From Methanococcoides sp. EBM-47 (GTDB taxonomy: Archaea; Halobacteriota; Methanosarcinia; Methanosarcinales; Methanosarcinaceae): 64,000 nucleotides of DNA. Positions within the stretch are counted from its first letter, which is position 1. Every line of letters starts with the position of its first letter. A model generated the notes under the pieces. It was not told the origin of the DNA. It did no database searches and was given only the letters and a program-made list of their open reading frames with translations. A program made the position numbers and the translations under genes. This document shows, one piece after another, positions 48,795 to 55,737 of this stretch. The stretch is taken from positions 62,001-126,000 of the forward strand of contig MPPA01000009.1 of the NCBI GenBank assembly GCA_001896725.1, in the 5' to 3' direction.

Positions 48795-48885
48795 TCACTC
48801 AACCGATGCTTCTTTAACCCAGTTATAAACTTGTTTCCTGGACATTCCGCTTGCAGTAGCCAGTTCATCCCATGTATGAGTTTTC
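48795..48885 (-). pseudogene. displaced C-terminal helix-turn-helix of the ATPase
   Basis: Reading leftward, KKTHTWDELATASGMSRKQV then YNWVKEASVE and a stop form a helix-turn-helix end. The intact ATPase gene would have ended like this. The upstream 55-base duplication shifts the frame, so this sequence is no longer translated as part of the ATPase. A 75-residue open frame (48795-49022) that contains it starts in the wrong frame of the ATPase and is not a separate gene. Confidence 0.75.
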
Positions 48886-48940
48886 TTGTTTCCTGGACAT
48901 TCCGCTTGCAGTAGCCAGTTCATCCCATGTATGAGTTTTC
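48831..48940. repeat. exact 55-bp tandem duplication
   Basis: TTGTTTCCTGGACATTCCGC and the 35 bases after it (48831-48885) are repeated without change at 48886-48940. 55 is not a multiple of three, so the second copy frameshifts the ATPase gene. The perfect identity suggests it is recent or still variable. Confidence 0.95.
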
Positions 48941-49671
48941 TTGAAATAGTTAAGCATCTTAACACACGCTTCGGCTTTGTTCTCAATACTCTTAAGTGTT
49001 GACTGGTGCAACGGTGCTTCACTATCTATTGAATGTTTCAATTCCTTTAGCTTAGCGTTCTTCATCTCTATTGATATCTTCTTATAATGTTCCTCTATTT
49101 CTTGGTTAGGTCTGGGAATGTATAAAGGATCTATTATCTCCCCTGCTGCTCCGCTCTTACCATCATAATAAATAAAGTCTCTTTTGACTACTACCCCGTC
49201 ATCATTGACCATGATGATTTTATATTTACAAACATTAACATTGTGTTTTGTATCAATATACCGAGGCTTAATAAAACCGTTCATTGCTTCCCTTACGTTG
49301 ATATCCAGGAGCCTTATATTAGGAGTAGTGAAGATACAACACACGTTCTTATACCTAAGGATCTGTGTTATTATCGACATTATCTTATTCTGTGCATGTT
49401 GCCATTCTCTAGCAGGTACCCCCACTCCTGCCTCGTCAAAAATTATACATTGTCCCTTTTTCATTTTTATGAGAGTATCTAAGAAATCAGGAACAGTGTA
49501 GACGATGCGAGGACACACATCAAAACTTGGATCTATTTTGCAAGCAATAGACACGGCCGCTAAACTTTTTCCGCTTCCCATCTCGCCAACAATTAGGAGC
49601 ATCTGTGATTTATCTTCTATATTAATTCTATGTTTTATATAACCACAAATAATATCAAAGGACCTGCTCAT
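48865..49671 (-). CDS. Zot/HerA-like P-loop ATPase, C-terminus altered by a duplication
   Basis: 268 residues from ATG 49671 (GAGGG upstream). Walker A is 'VGEMGSGKSLAA', Walker B 'CIIFDEAGVGV' and a later 'CCIFTTPNIRLLDINVREA' resembles the sensor part of Zot/HerA-like ATPases seen in filamentous phages, plasmids and archaeal viruses. A function in DNA or virion export, or plasmid partition, is possible. It lacks a clear membrane segment. The protein now ends ...SGMSRKQENSYMG because of the 55-base duplication; without it the frame continues into a second HTH copy at the natural end. Confidence 0.75.
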   Translation of the reverse strand: MSRSFDIICGYIKHRINIEDKSQMLLIVGEMGSGKSLAAVSIACKIDPSFDVCPRIVYTVPDFLDTLIKMKKGQCIIFDEAGVGVPAREWQHAQNKIMSIITQILRYKNVCCIFTTPNIRLLDINVREAMNGFIKPRYIDTKHNVNVCKYKIIMVNDDGVVVKRDFIYYDGKSGAAGEIIDPLYIPRPNQEIEEHYKKISIEMKNAKLKELKHSIDSEAPLHQSTLKSIENKAEACVKMLNYFKKTHTWDELATASGMSRKQENSYMG

Positions 49672-50041
49672 GATCATCCCTCATTGTCTGGGTTTCTGCC
49701 TGTGTTTTCTTGTTTCCTAAAAATCCATTCCTAAAAGCTAAACACATCAACGCTTCATGTTTCATGTCCATTGTCTTTTTATCGTATGCCCGTCTGTTGT
49801 TTTGTATCTGAATAGGTGTTATTCCCTGGGGCTTCTCTACACGGTTAATGTCCTCGATGTCTGCTTTATACCTCTCATCCATAAAAGGCTTTAATATTCT
49901 TTCCATGTAATTTATTAAATCAAAACTGGCGGGATAGTTTGATCTGCTATCATTCTCCATAATGAACATGTTAGTCCTATAAATCAGATCGCTAAAATCA
50001 ATAGACACAGATCCGGATTCAGTTCTTACTTTATACGACAT
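49655..50041 (-). CDS. element protein of 128 residues, unknown
   Basis: Mostly helical and polar (MSYKVRTESGSVSIDFSDLI...), with 'DLINYMERILKPFMDERYK' as its best-defined helix. No membrane segment or family is recognised. It overlaps the ATPase start by about 17 bases, so the two are likely translated together and may act as partners. Confidence 0.6.
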   Translation of the reverse strand: MSYKVRTESGSVSIDFSDLIYRTNMFIMENDSRSNYPASFDLINYMERILKPFMDERYKADIEDINRVEKPQGITPIQIQNNRRAYDKKTMDMKHEALMCLAFRNGFLGNKKTQAETQTMRDDHEQVL

Positions 50042-50150
50042 GCTTACACTTCCTTTAACTTTTTAATAGATAATATGGCTTCAGTAGTATTATAACTTAT
50101 GGTAATAAATTCAATTAAAAACATTACCACCAATAATTTAACAATTAAAA

Positions 50151-51173
50151 CTAACCAGGTCCTTTTAAAAGGTCCACATCATCAAAACCGGATATTGACA
50201 TATTATCAAAATCAGAGTAAGCATACTCACCAATATCTATATCCTTGCAGATATATTTTTTATAATCTGCTTCTTCGAAGTTCATATTTCTATAAATTTC
50301 AGTAGGTTCTTCATCTTCACCTGTTCCTGCATTCAATGTAATTTTTAATGTTAAAAAATCACTTTCTGATTCATCCAGTTTCATTACAGAACTTAGATCC
50401 CTGGAAGATCCATAAAACCGGAACATTGAATATTTTTTTTCTTTTAAGTCATGTTTTGTTTCTTTACCTGGATACCAGCCACGGACAACATTATGTTTAT
50501 TGTTTTCATCATCTTCTTTTATTCGCCTTCCCATATACCAAGCAGTTGCAGAAAACAGGAAATAACTAAGGTCGGTGTCCTCTTCATTGAATGTCTTTTT
50601 TAAATACTTCAATATGTAATTTTTAGGTGACTGTAATTTTTTACTTCTTGTTTTTATGTGTTCTCCGAAGTCATCGCATGCCTTTACATCTTGTATATCC
50701 AGTGCTTCACGAACACCTGCGTTGTATTTATCACACCATAACCTTTTTACAGTTTCTTTTTCTTCATCAGTAAAAGCAGTAAAGGCTAACATATGAATAT
50801 GAGCATATCCGCTTTTATGTGGTTCAGCTACCCAGATATAAGAAAACTTCCCTTTTATTTTTCTCATGTTATCTCTTACTTTCTGGAAGTTCTTCTTTAG
50901 AAATGTGTACTGATCAGCTTTACATAAAAAATCTTGCTGCCTTGTGGTAAATGTAAAAAAGGTTGCATCTAAATTATTAGAAGCGAACCATTCATCCAGC
51001 TTATAAAACTTAGCTAAGAGCCTATTTTTATATGTTTCTGTCCAGCGATGTATATAAGGCATGTCGATTTCTATCAACTCGCCTTCACTTATGCCGGTTA
51101 CTTTCATGCTTAAAAGCTCGGTCTGTTTTAAGTAAGCCTGAAATTTAGATATTATTTCAGAATCACTTAACAT
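50151..51173 (-). CDS. rep: HUH-family rolling-circle replication initiator (Rep)
   Basis: 340 residues. Motif I 'TFFTFTTRQQ' (71-80), motif II with the metal-binding HUH 'GYAHIHMLAF' (H125-I-H127) and motif III 'NYILKYLKK' (Y186, K189, Y190) are in the order and spacing of rolling-circle initiators of archaeal plasmids and pleolipovirus-like elements. It nicks the origin with a tyrosine and starts replication of the excised circle. Residues after 200 form an element-specific C-terminal part. Iterons and a large hairpin lie just upstream. Confidence 0.88.
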   Translation of the reverse strand: MLSDSEIISKFQAYLKQTELLSMKVTGISEGELIEIDMPYIHRWTETYKNRLLAKFYKLDEWFASNNLDATFFTFTTRQQDFLCKADQYTFLKKNFQKVRDNMRKIKGKFSYIWVAEPHKSGYAHIHMLAFTAFTDEEKETVKRLWCDKYNAGVREALDIQDVKACDDFGEHIKTRSKKLQSPKNYILKYLKKTFNEEDTDLSYFLFSATAWYMGRRIKEDDENNKHNVVRGWYPGKETKHDLKEKKYSMFRFYGSSRDLSSVMKLDESESDFLTLKITLNAGTGEDEEPTEIYRNMNFEEADYKKYICKDIDIGEYAYSDFDNMSISGFDDVDLLKGPG

Positions 51174-51230
51174 ATAAGATCAGTTTTTAAGTCTCATTAT
51201 GTCGCTTGTTTCATTTTCCAAATTATTCTT

Positions 51231-51303
51231 AAATAGGTCAAATTATTCTTAAATAGGTTAAATAGGTAAATAGGTTAAATAGGTTAAATAGGTTAAATAG
51301 GTC
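51231..51303. repeat. AAATAGGT iterons
   Basis: Seven direct copies of AAATAGGT. The first two are embedded in a 20-base repeat (AAATTATTCTTAAATAGGTY), and the last five are 8-9 bases apart. Likely a Rep binding array. Confidence 0.8.
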
Positions 51304-51315
51304 AAGAGAGTTATA

Positions 51316-51386
51316 CAAGGGGAGGAACCCCCAGGCTAAAACATCTCATATCTTCGATGTTTTTTAACGCCTGGGTCCTCCCCTTG
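51316..51386. repeat. long imperfect hairpin, origin or terminator
   Basis: The left arm CAAGGGGAGGAACCCCCAGG (51316-51335, then C) pairs with the right arm GCCTGGGTCCTCCCCTTG (51369-51386) with one A and a CC bulged. Inner TAAAACATC pairs with GATGTTTTTTAA. The loop is about ten bases (51346-51355). It lies between the small-gene operon and rep. A double-strand origin is possible; a terminator for the operon is the plain alternative. Confidence 0.75.
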
Positions 51387-51427
51387 AACCCCACCGGACC
51401 GTTCTCAGGATAGCCTCCATACACTTC

Positions 51428-51694
51428 TTAGAACCCCTCAAGCTTCTGTAGCTTCTTTATCTCTGCCTGGAACCTGGCCTGCAACACTTTCTTTATATCT
51501 TCTCTCTGTGTTGCTTTGATAAGCTGGGACAGTGCAACGGGAGATAACTTGATCTGAGTTTTTCCCTGAACAAGTTTGATGCTGTCATCCCACTGTATCA
51601 GCTTACCGTCTGGTCCGGGCATCTCACCGGCTGAAATTATCTTAAAATCTGTTCCGTCTCCCAGGGAGATCTTAATATTCTGCTGTTCACTCAT
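51428..51694 (-). CDS. element protein of 88 residues, unknown
   Basis: MSEQQNIKISLGDGTDFKII... with a C-terminal helix rich in K, E and Q. No known domain. It is the last gene of the small operon, overlapping the gene before it by eight bases. Confidence 0.6.
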   Translation of the reverse strand: MSEQQNIKISLGDGTDFKIISAGEMPGPDGKLIQWDDSIKLVQGKTQIKLSPVALSQLIKATQREDIKKVLQARFQAEIKKLQKLEGF

Positions 51695-51989
51695 CTTTCA
51701 TCACCATGTTATCAATTTCTTCAACATCTATGCAATACCATTCATCAGAACCAATTTTAAAACGTTCATAAGTTTCTTTATGTTCTTGTCTAAATCTTAC
51801 AACTGCAATCTTTTGTTCAATCGATGCGTAACGGTGCTTTGTCTGTGGTGTCCTTCTCCCAGACAGACATCTAAGGCACATATGACCCTTAGTAGATCTA
51901 CCAGGGAAGAACCACCCCATCACATCAACCTGTATTAAGTTCCTTCTTCTTCGAGATCCACATACGAGGCAAGAGGACATTTCTCCCAC
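51687..51989 (-). CDS. small zinc-finger-like protein (CxxC pairs)
   Basis: 100 residues from GTG 51989, with GGAGGGG eight bases upstream. CLVCGSRR and HMCLRCLSGRR give two CxxC knuckles about 30 residues apart, a zinc ribbon-type fold. Its start overlaps the previous gene by about 55 bases, in a different frame. Confidence 0.65.
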   Translation of the reverse strand: MGEMSSCLVCGSRRRRNLIQVDVMGWFFPGRSTKGHMCLRCLSGRRTPQTKHRYASIEQKIAVVRFRQEHKETYERFKIGSDEWYCIDVEEIDNMVMKDE

Positions 51990-52132
51990 ACTTCACCCCT
52001 CCGAAGAACTGCTTTAGGCACACTTGTTAAAGTGTTACGTTTTGCAGAGATCAGGCTACAGGTAAATGTACGGTCCGAATAAGAAGGACAAAAACGACAC
52101 CCTTTAATGATCAGAGTTTTCCAGTTATTCAA
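51935..52132 (-). CDS. small Cys-rich protein
   Basis: 65 residues from TTG 52132, GGAGG eight bases upstream. GCRFCPSYSDRTFTC gives a C-x2-C...C pattern and a fourth Cys follows (EKCPLAS). Probably a small zinc-binding protein. The start overlaps the previous stop by four bases. Confidence 0.6.
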   Translation of the reverse strand: MNNWKTLIIKGCRFCPSYSDRTFTCSLISAKRNTLTSVPKAVLRRGEVWEKCPLASYVDLEEEGT

Positions 52133-52371
52133 ACTGTAACCTCCTCACGATTTACTATTAACTCGGTGTTGTCCTGAGAAAACCCACCATCTGAACGGGA
52201 GGATTTTAACGCAAATCCCCTTCTTGATGGTGTAGGGTCTTTCCCAAATCTAAATTTAAAAAGTGCACAGTCTGTTATAGTGCAGGCAGAAATTTCTTTA
52301 ACACTTCCACAACAACAGTCAGAAACACATTTGTTTCGAATGGCTTTTAATAAGTCTGCCTTAGTACTCAC
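52129..52371 (-). CDS. small Cys-rich protein with CCCG and CTITDC motifs
   Basis: 80 residues from GTG 52371. 'KCVSDCCCGSVKEISACTI' followed by 'TDCALFKFRFGKDP' is a pattern seen in small proteins of methanogen and haloarchaeal viruses and plasmids (host takeover-type genes, role unknown). GGGGGTG lies upstream of the start, which overlaps the previous stop. Confidence 0.65.
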   Translation of the reverse strand: MSTKADLLKAIRNKCVSDCCCGSVKEISACTITDCALFKFRFGKDPTPSRRGFALKSSRSDGGFSQDNTELIVNREEVTV

Positions 52372-52526
52372 AAGGTCACCCCCGCAAGCTCTTTAACTTT
52401 CTGAGCAAGCCTCTTCTCTATGGGGCTACCGTTGTTTATAAAATAATCAACCTGAGAACCATAATTCTTATAAAGTTCCCGGGCCCTTTCAGTTAATTCT
52501 ATATCCAATGAAGTACAACTACTCAT
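52368..52526 (-). CDS. small helical protein
   Basis: 52 residues from ATG 52526 (GGGAG upstream), which overlaps the AbrB gene end. A longer frame to 52613 is in-gene and not used. It contains 'TERARELYKNYGSQVDYFI', a helical pattern. No known family. Confidence 0.5.
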   Translation of the reverse strand: MSSCTSLDIELTERARELYKNYGSQVDYFINNGSPIEKRLAQKVKELAGVTL

Positions 52527-52755
52527 CTTGATAACTCCCTGGAACTGGATAACTTCCGGTAACTGGTGTTGTCTGGGACTCGGTTGCTTTGTGATCTGGC
52601 AGGACCGAAGCAACCGGGGTCATAACAATTTTTTTGTTTACAAGATCTATACTTAGAAGGCTTCCTTTTCTAATCCCCAGGCTATAAGCAAGATGCCTAG
52701 GGACACATACTAAGTAACTTCCGCCTTCCTCCTTTACTTTTCTTGTCAGAGACAT
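52519..52755 (-). CDS. AbrB/SpoVT-type DNA-binding regulator
   Basis: 78 residues. The N-terminal swapped-hairpin fold is clear: 'RKVKEEGGSYLVCVPRHLAYSLGIRKGSLLSIDLVNKKIVM' (about 4-45; shown as SYLVCVPRHLAYSLGIRKGS). It is the first gene of the minus-strand operon, with no ribosome site and a TATA box 24 bases before the start, so the mRNA is probably leaderless. It probably regulates its own operon and the divergent gene. Confidence 0.85.
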   Translation of the reverse strand: MSLTRKVKEEGGSYLVCVPRHLAYSLGIRKGSLLSIDLVNKKIVMTPVASVLPDHKATESQTTPVTGSYPVPGSYQDE

Positions 52756-52808
52756 AATTATAGCTATGGTGACAAAGGTATATATAGTTTACTTACATAA
52801 TTACAAGT
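52756..52808. promoter_or_regulatory. 53-bp divergent promoter with one symmetrical TATA box
   Basis: TATATATA at 52779-52786 is palindromic. It lies 22 bases before the plus ATG (52809) and 23 bases before the minus ATG (52755). Neither gene has a Shine-Dalgarno site, so both mRNAs look leaderless. One TATA element may thus serve both directions, which would make the two promoters compete. Confidence 0.6.
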
Positions 52809-53408
52809 ATGTTCAACATATTCAAACAACTAACAATAACTCCAAATCGGTTACAGATAATAGAAATACTAAACATTAAAGGCCCGCTGCGTTTCAGTGA
52901 AATAAAAGCCGCAATGGAAGGAAAAAACGATAACACCATTAATAGAGAATTAAAAAAATTAATGAATACGGAACCACCCATTATTGTAAAAAATAAAGAT
53001 AAATTATATTCCCTGAATCAGGAAAACCAGCTGGTTAAGAATTTATCGTGTTTTGTTGACATGTTACCCTTTGATACTGACCATATGCGAATTGTGTCCA
53101 GCGTTGATGAGTATAATGAAAATATTGGTTATGGGTTTATTGTATCCTCTTCTCACGTCGACGGTTTCGAAGATGAGCTGACAAAGATAGTAGAAAGCCA
53201 AAAAGAGTTTATGGACTATCTCAATGAATTGTATTTTGATACAATTAGATTAAAGATCAGTAAAATGGCTGAGAACAAAATAAAGAAAGGTGAAATAAAG
53301 GAAGAAGATATAAGTAGTTACATCAAAGAAATATCAGATAGTGTATTCGAGGAGGGAATAATTATACAGATCATCCCCATCAACAGATTTAAACAATTCA
53401 AATCTTAA
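52809..53408 (+). CDS. winged-helix regulator of the element
   Basis: 199 residues. An N-terminal wHTH is visible in 'FKQLTITPNRLQIIEILNIKGPLRFSEIKAAMEGKNDNTINRELKKL' (about 4-50; shown as GPLRFSEIKAAMEG). The C-terminal part is helical and charged and may dimerise. It faces the AbrB gene and overlaps the integrase end by 11 bases. A regulator of integration or of replication is likely. Confidence 0.75.
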   Translation: MFNIFKQLTITPNRLQIIEILNIKGPLRFSEIKAAMEGKNDNTINRELKKLMNTEPPIIVKNKDKLYSLNQENQLVKNLSCFVDMLPFDTDHMRIVSSVDEYNENIGYGFIVSSSHVDGFEDELTKIVESQKEFMDYLNELYFDTIRLKISKMAENKIKKGEIKEEDISSYIKEISDSVFEEGIIIQIIPINRFKQFKS

Positions 53409-54615
53409 CAAACATTTCCATCATTTCAGTTAGAACTTTAATCCTCTTTTCGTTCTCTTCCATCTGTTGCCGCATAGTAGACAACTCGGTCCTTTCTACA
53501 ATATGCCTTGCTGTTTCCGCTCTTAGTATATCGTTCTCTTTCACTATTTCCTTATACTCTGCACTGGCTGAAACATCAAGTTCTTTCTGAACGGTGAGAT
53601 ATGGCACGAATTTAGAATATATTCCTTTTAACTTTTCAATATCCGGTATATAATAAGCATCTTTTGTCCCAGATAATGTATGACCCATAAAATATTCCAC
53701 TATATCGGACTCACAACCTGCGTTTTTTAATGTAGAATTAAACCATTTCCTCATGTTGTGGCTGCGGATCAGGTTATAAACTCCTGTTCGTGAATCAAGC
53801 CCGGCATGATTTGACACCCTGCCATACATTTTAACTATTGCATGTGGTTTAAGCTGCCTTATTTCCTCATCATGTGTCTTAAGATAGCTGTTAGGTACAT
53901 GCTCACGTATGAACAAATAGCTGTCCGGTGTTGTCTTCTGCTTAGCTTGTATATCTTTGTCTACCTGTCTGCCTGTCCTGGTCGGTCTATCTCTATATTG
54001 CAGGTATTCCATAACGGATCTGGTAGCCTCTGGTGTTAAGAACGTGATAAAGTCAAAACCCACTTTTTCCCTTCTCATATCAAGTAAGGTTAATCCGGTT
54101 TCTTTGTCATAACCTTCATAAAATGCTTTTAACGTAAGACTTGATATTTCCGCAGCTCCCATTCCCGAAGAAAGACCACATAGAAGTATAGCCTTTTCTC
54201 TGATATTACAAACATTAATAGCTTGCCTGATCACTTCCTTATCAGGTACTTTTTTATTATGCTGTAATTTCTGGCCTTTCTGTGAACCAGGCAGTAAAGG
54301 AATTTCAATATAGTTAGCTTTATAGAAAGACCGGACAGCAGCCATATAATGCTTTATGCTCAAAGGTGCCAAGTTCTTCTTTTGCAGAGAATCACGGAAA
54401 CCCACGAGATTAAAAAGTATTTCCCGTTCTCTCATTAGTTTCCCTGATTTTATCTCTAACTCTGCAGCATCTATTAATTCGCCTGGAGTCATTCCCGTAT
54501 AATCAGTATAATGCTGCATTGCTAATAAATAACCCTTTATGGTGTTTGGCTTAGGATTCACTATTAAGAACCACTTCTTAATATCAGCATTATCCTTTAA
54601 TTCTCTAACATGCAT
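53398..54615 (-). CDS. int: tyrosine recombinase/integrase of the element
   Basis: 405 residues, ATG 54615 with GGAG upstream. An N-terminal helical core-binding domain (about 1-130) is followed by a catalytic domain. Box II is clear: 'SHNMRKWF' (HxxR), 'FMGHTLSG' (GH) and the nucleophile in 'KDAYYIPD'. The box I region reads 'LSSGMGAAEISSL', where most relatives have an Arg at the third position of G-M-x; it is Gly (GGA codon) here. So activity cannot be assumed. The gene lies 53 bases from the attR core, as in many integrative elements, and the gene is not itself split by integration. Confidence 0.85.
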   Translation of the reverse strand: MHVRELKDNADIKKWFLIVNPKPNTIKGYLLAMQHYTDYTGMTPGELIDAAELEIKSGKLMREREILFNLVGFRDSLQKKNLAPLSIKHYMAAVRSFYKANYIEIPLLPGSQKGQKLQHNKKVPDKEVIRQAINVCNIREKAILLCGLSSGMGAAEISSLTLKAFYEGYDKETGLTLLDMRREKVGFDFITFLTPEATRSVMEYLQYRDRPTRTGRQVDKDIQAKQKTTPDSYLFIREHVPNSYLKTHDEEIRQLKPHAIVKMYGRVSNHAGLDSRTGVYNLIRSHNMRKWFNSTLKNAGCESDIVEYFMGHTLSGTKDAYYIPDIEKLKGIYSKFVPYLTVQKELDVSASAEYKEIVKENDILRAETARHIVERTELSTMRQQMEENEKRIKVLTEMMEMFVKI

Positions 54616-54667
54616 AATATATTCTCCATGTAGTATATATACTATATACCGTATTTTACTCTTATCA

Positions 54668-54674
54668 TCGTTAT
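54668..54674. repeat. attR core TCGTTAT
   Basis: The second copy of the att core, see 48500-48506. It precedes ATG 54676 directly. Confidence 0.65.
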
Positions 54675-54675
54675 C

Positions 54676-54954
54676 ATGTGCCTGACCACAACTACAATAG
54701 CAATATTGCTGGGCCTTTCAATAAATCCTAGGACCTGGTGTACTTTCTGCCCCATGGGAACATTGCAGCACATTTTGGGGAAAGACCGATATCAGATAAG
54801 ATTGGATACTGAAAAATGTATCAACTGTAAGAAATGTGATAAAGTATGCCCTATGCAGCTGGATGTATGTAACAGTTTGTATAAAAGAGATTGTATAAAA
54901 TGTGGCAGATGCATAGAGGTCTGTCCAAAGAATGCACTTGCATTTGAAAATTGA
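54676..54954 (+). pseudogene. C-terminal half of the split 4Fe-4S protein
   Basis: 92 residues with a membrane helix (TTTTIAILLGLSINPRTW), 'CTFCPMGTLQ' and two [4Fe-4S] motifs: CINCKKCDKVCPMQLDVC and CIKCGRCIEVCPKN. This is the natural continuation of the half at 48172. Joined, they would give about 204 residues. An ATG at 54676 with no good ribosome site could in principle allow separate translation. The fragment keeps all its cysteines, so it is either recently split or still used. Confidence 0.85.
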
Positions 54955-55054
54955 ACGATGGGATATTTTCACTCATATTTATCTTTTGACCATATACCAA
55001 ACGCTAAACATTTAAAGTTTAAGTTCCATGCATTCAATTGGCAAGGAGAATTGA

Positions 55055-55186
55055 ATGATATATTTGCTCACTGGTGTTTTACTGATTTTTTTCGTGTTTG
55101 CATACATGCAGCCAGCACATAAATTAAAGAACGCAGGTAATACAAATCCTTTGATCATTGATGTTATTATTGAGGATGCACCTTAG
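55055..55186 (+). CDS. 43-residue single-span membrane protein
   Basis: MIYLLTGVLLIFFVFAYMQP then a short polar tail ending IIEDAP. AAGGAG lies just upstream of the ATG at 55055. It is too short for standard tracks but has a typical start site and one helix. Function unknown. Confidence 0.6.
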   Translation: MIYLLTGVLLIFFVFAYMQPAHKLKNAGNTNPLIIDVIIEDAP

Positions 55187-55213
55187 GACAAGGTGAATTT
55201 TTAAGAGTTTTGA

Positions 55214-55660
55214 ATGGTCAATATGAAACGAATTTGTACAACGATCAACATTCAGGCATCACCTGAAGATGTTTGGGAAGTCCTTGCTGACATAGAAGAA
55301 TATCCTGCATGGAATCCATTTATCACCCGCATTAATGGAAAACTGCGAGTTGGAGAGCCACTCAAAGTGGAATATGAGACCAACAGCTCCTTTAAGGTCA
55401 AACTCAAAACATTAGTGCTCAATACAGAGGTAAACAAAGAAATCCGCTGGATGGGGCATTTCTGGATGAATGGCCTGTTAAATTGTGAACACTTGTTCAG
55501 GATAGAAGAACTGGAAGATGGGAACGTACATTTCATCAACTGTGAGAAATTCACTGGTCCTTTGGTACCATTATTTATGTATCTGCTTGAAGAGGACATG
55601 AACAATGGCTTCAAGACCATGAACGAGCATCTGAAAAGAATGGCTGAAAAAAGAAGATGA
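55214..55660 (+). CDS. SRPBCC (START-like) domain protein
   Basis: 148 residues. The polyketide-cyclase/SRPBCC fold is visible: 'INIQASPEDVWEVLADIEEYPAWNPFITRI' (shown as ASPEDVWEVLADIEEYPAWN), a strand with 'VKLKTLVLNTEVNKEIRWMG', 'HLFRIEELEDGNVHF' and a C-terminal helix 'NNGFKTMNEHLKRMA'. It likely binds a hydrophobic ligand; which one is not known. Confidence 0.85.
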   Translation: MVNMKRICTTINIQASPEDVWEVLADIEEYPAWNPFITRINGKLRVGEPLKVEYETNSSFKVKLKTLVLNTEVNKEIRWMGHFWMNGLLNCEHLFRIEELEDGNVHFINCEKFTGPLVPLFMYLLEEDMNNGFKTMNEHLKRMAEKRR

Positions 55661-55737
55661 ACATTGATCCATGATCTATATGTCCTTCGAGGTCCTATAT
55701 TTTTGACCACATCTGAGCTCTTAGCCCATTTCCATAT

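Larger units (their letters stand above)
51174..51427. other. candidate rolling-circle replication origin of the element
   Basis: This gap upstream of rep holds seven copies of AAATAGGT (starts 51231, 51251, 51260, 51268, 51277, 51286, 51295) and then a large GC-rich hairpin. Iterons for Rep binding followed by a hairpin with a nick site is the normal plan of rolling-circle origins. The nick site itself is not proven. Confidence 0.6.
48500..54674. mobile_element. 6.17-kb integrated element, rolling-circle Rep and tyrosine recombinase
   Basis: Bounded by the repeated core TCGTTAT, 6,168 bases apart (a multiple of three), the element sits inside the 4Fe-4S gene, whose two halves would join in frame on exact excision. 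Content, left to right: ATPase, small protein, Rep, origin-like DNA, six small overlapping minus-strand genes headed by an AbrB regulator, a divergent winged-helix gene, and the integrase at the right end. There is no capsid or coat protein visible, so it is best called an integrative plasmid or a reduced provirus. Integration is in a protein gene and not a tRNA. Confidence 0.85.

Noticed and set aside
48795-49022. A 75-residue open frame on the minus strand with an HTH-like end.
   Set aside because: Its upstream part is the ATPase gene read in the wrong frame. The HTH end is the displaced ATPase tail, separated by the 55-base duplication.
48500-54674. Reading the element as an archaeal inovirus or other virus.
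   Set aside because: Rep and a Zot-like ATPase fit, but I find no small membrane coat protein or any capsid gene among its ORFs. Integrative plasmid or reduced provirus is the safer label.
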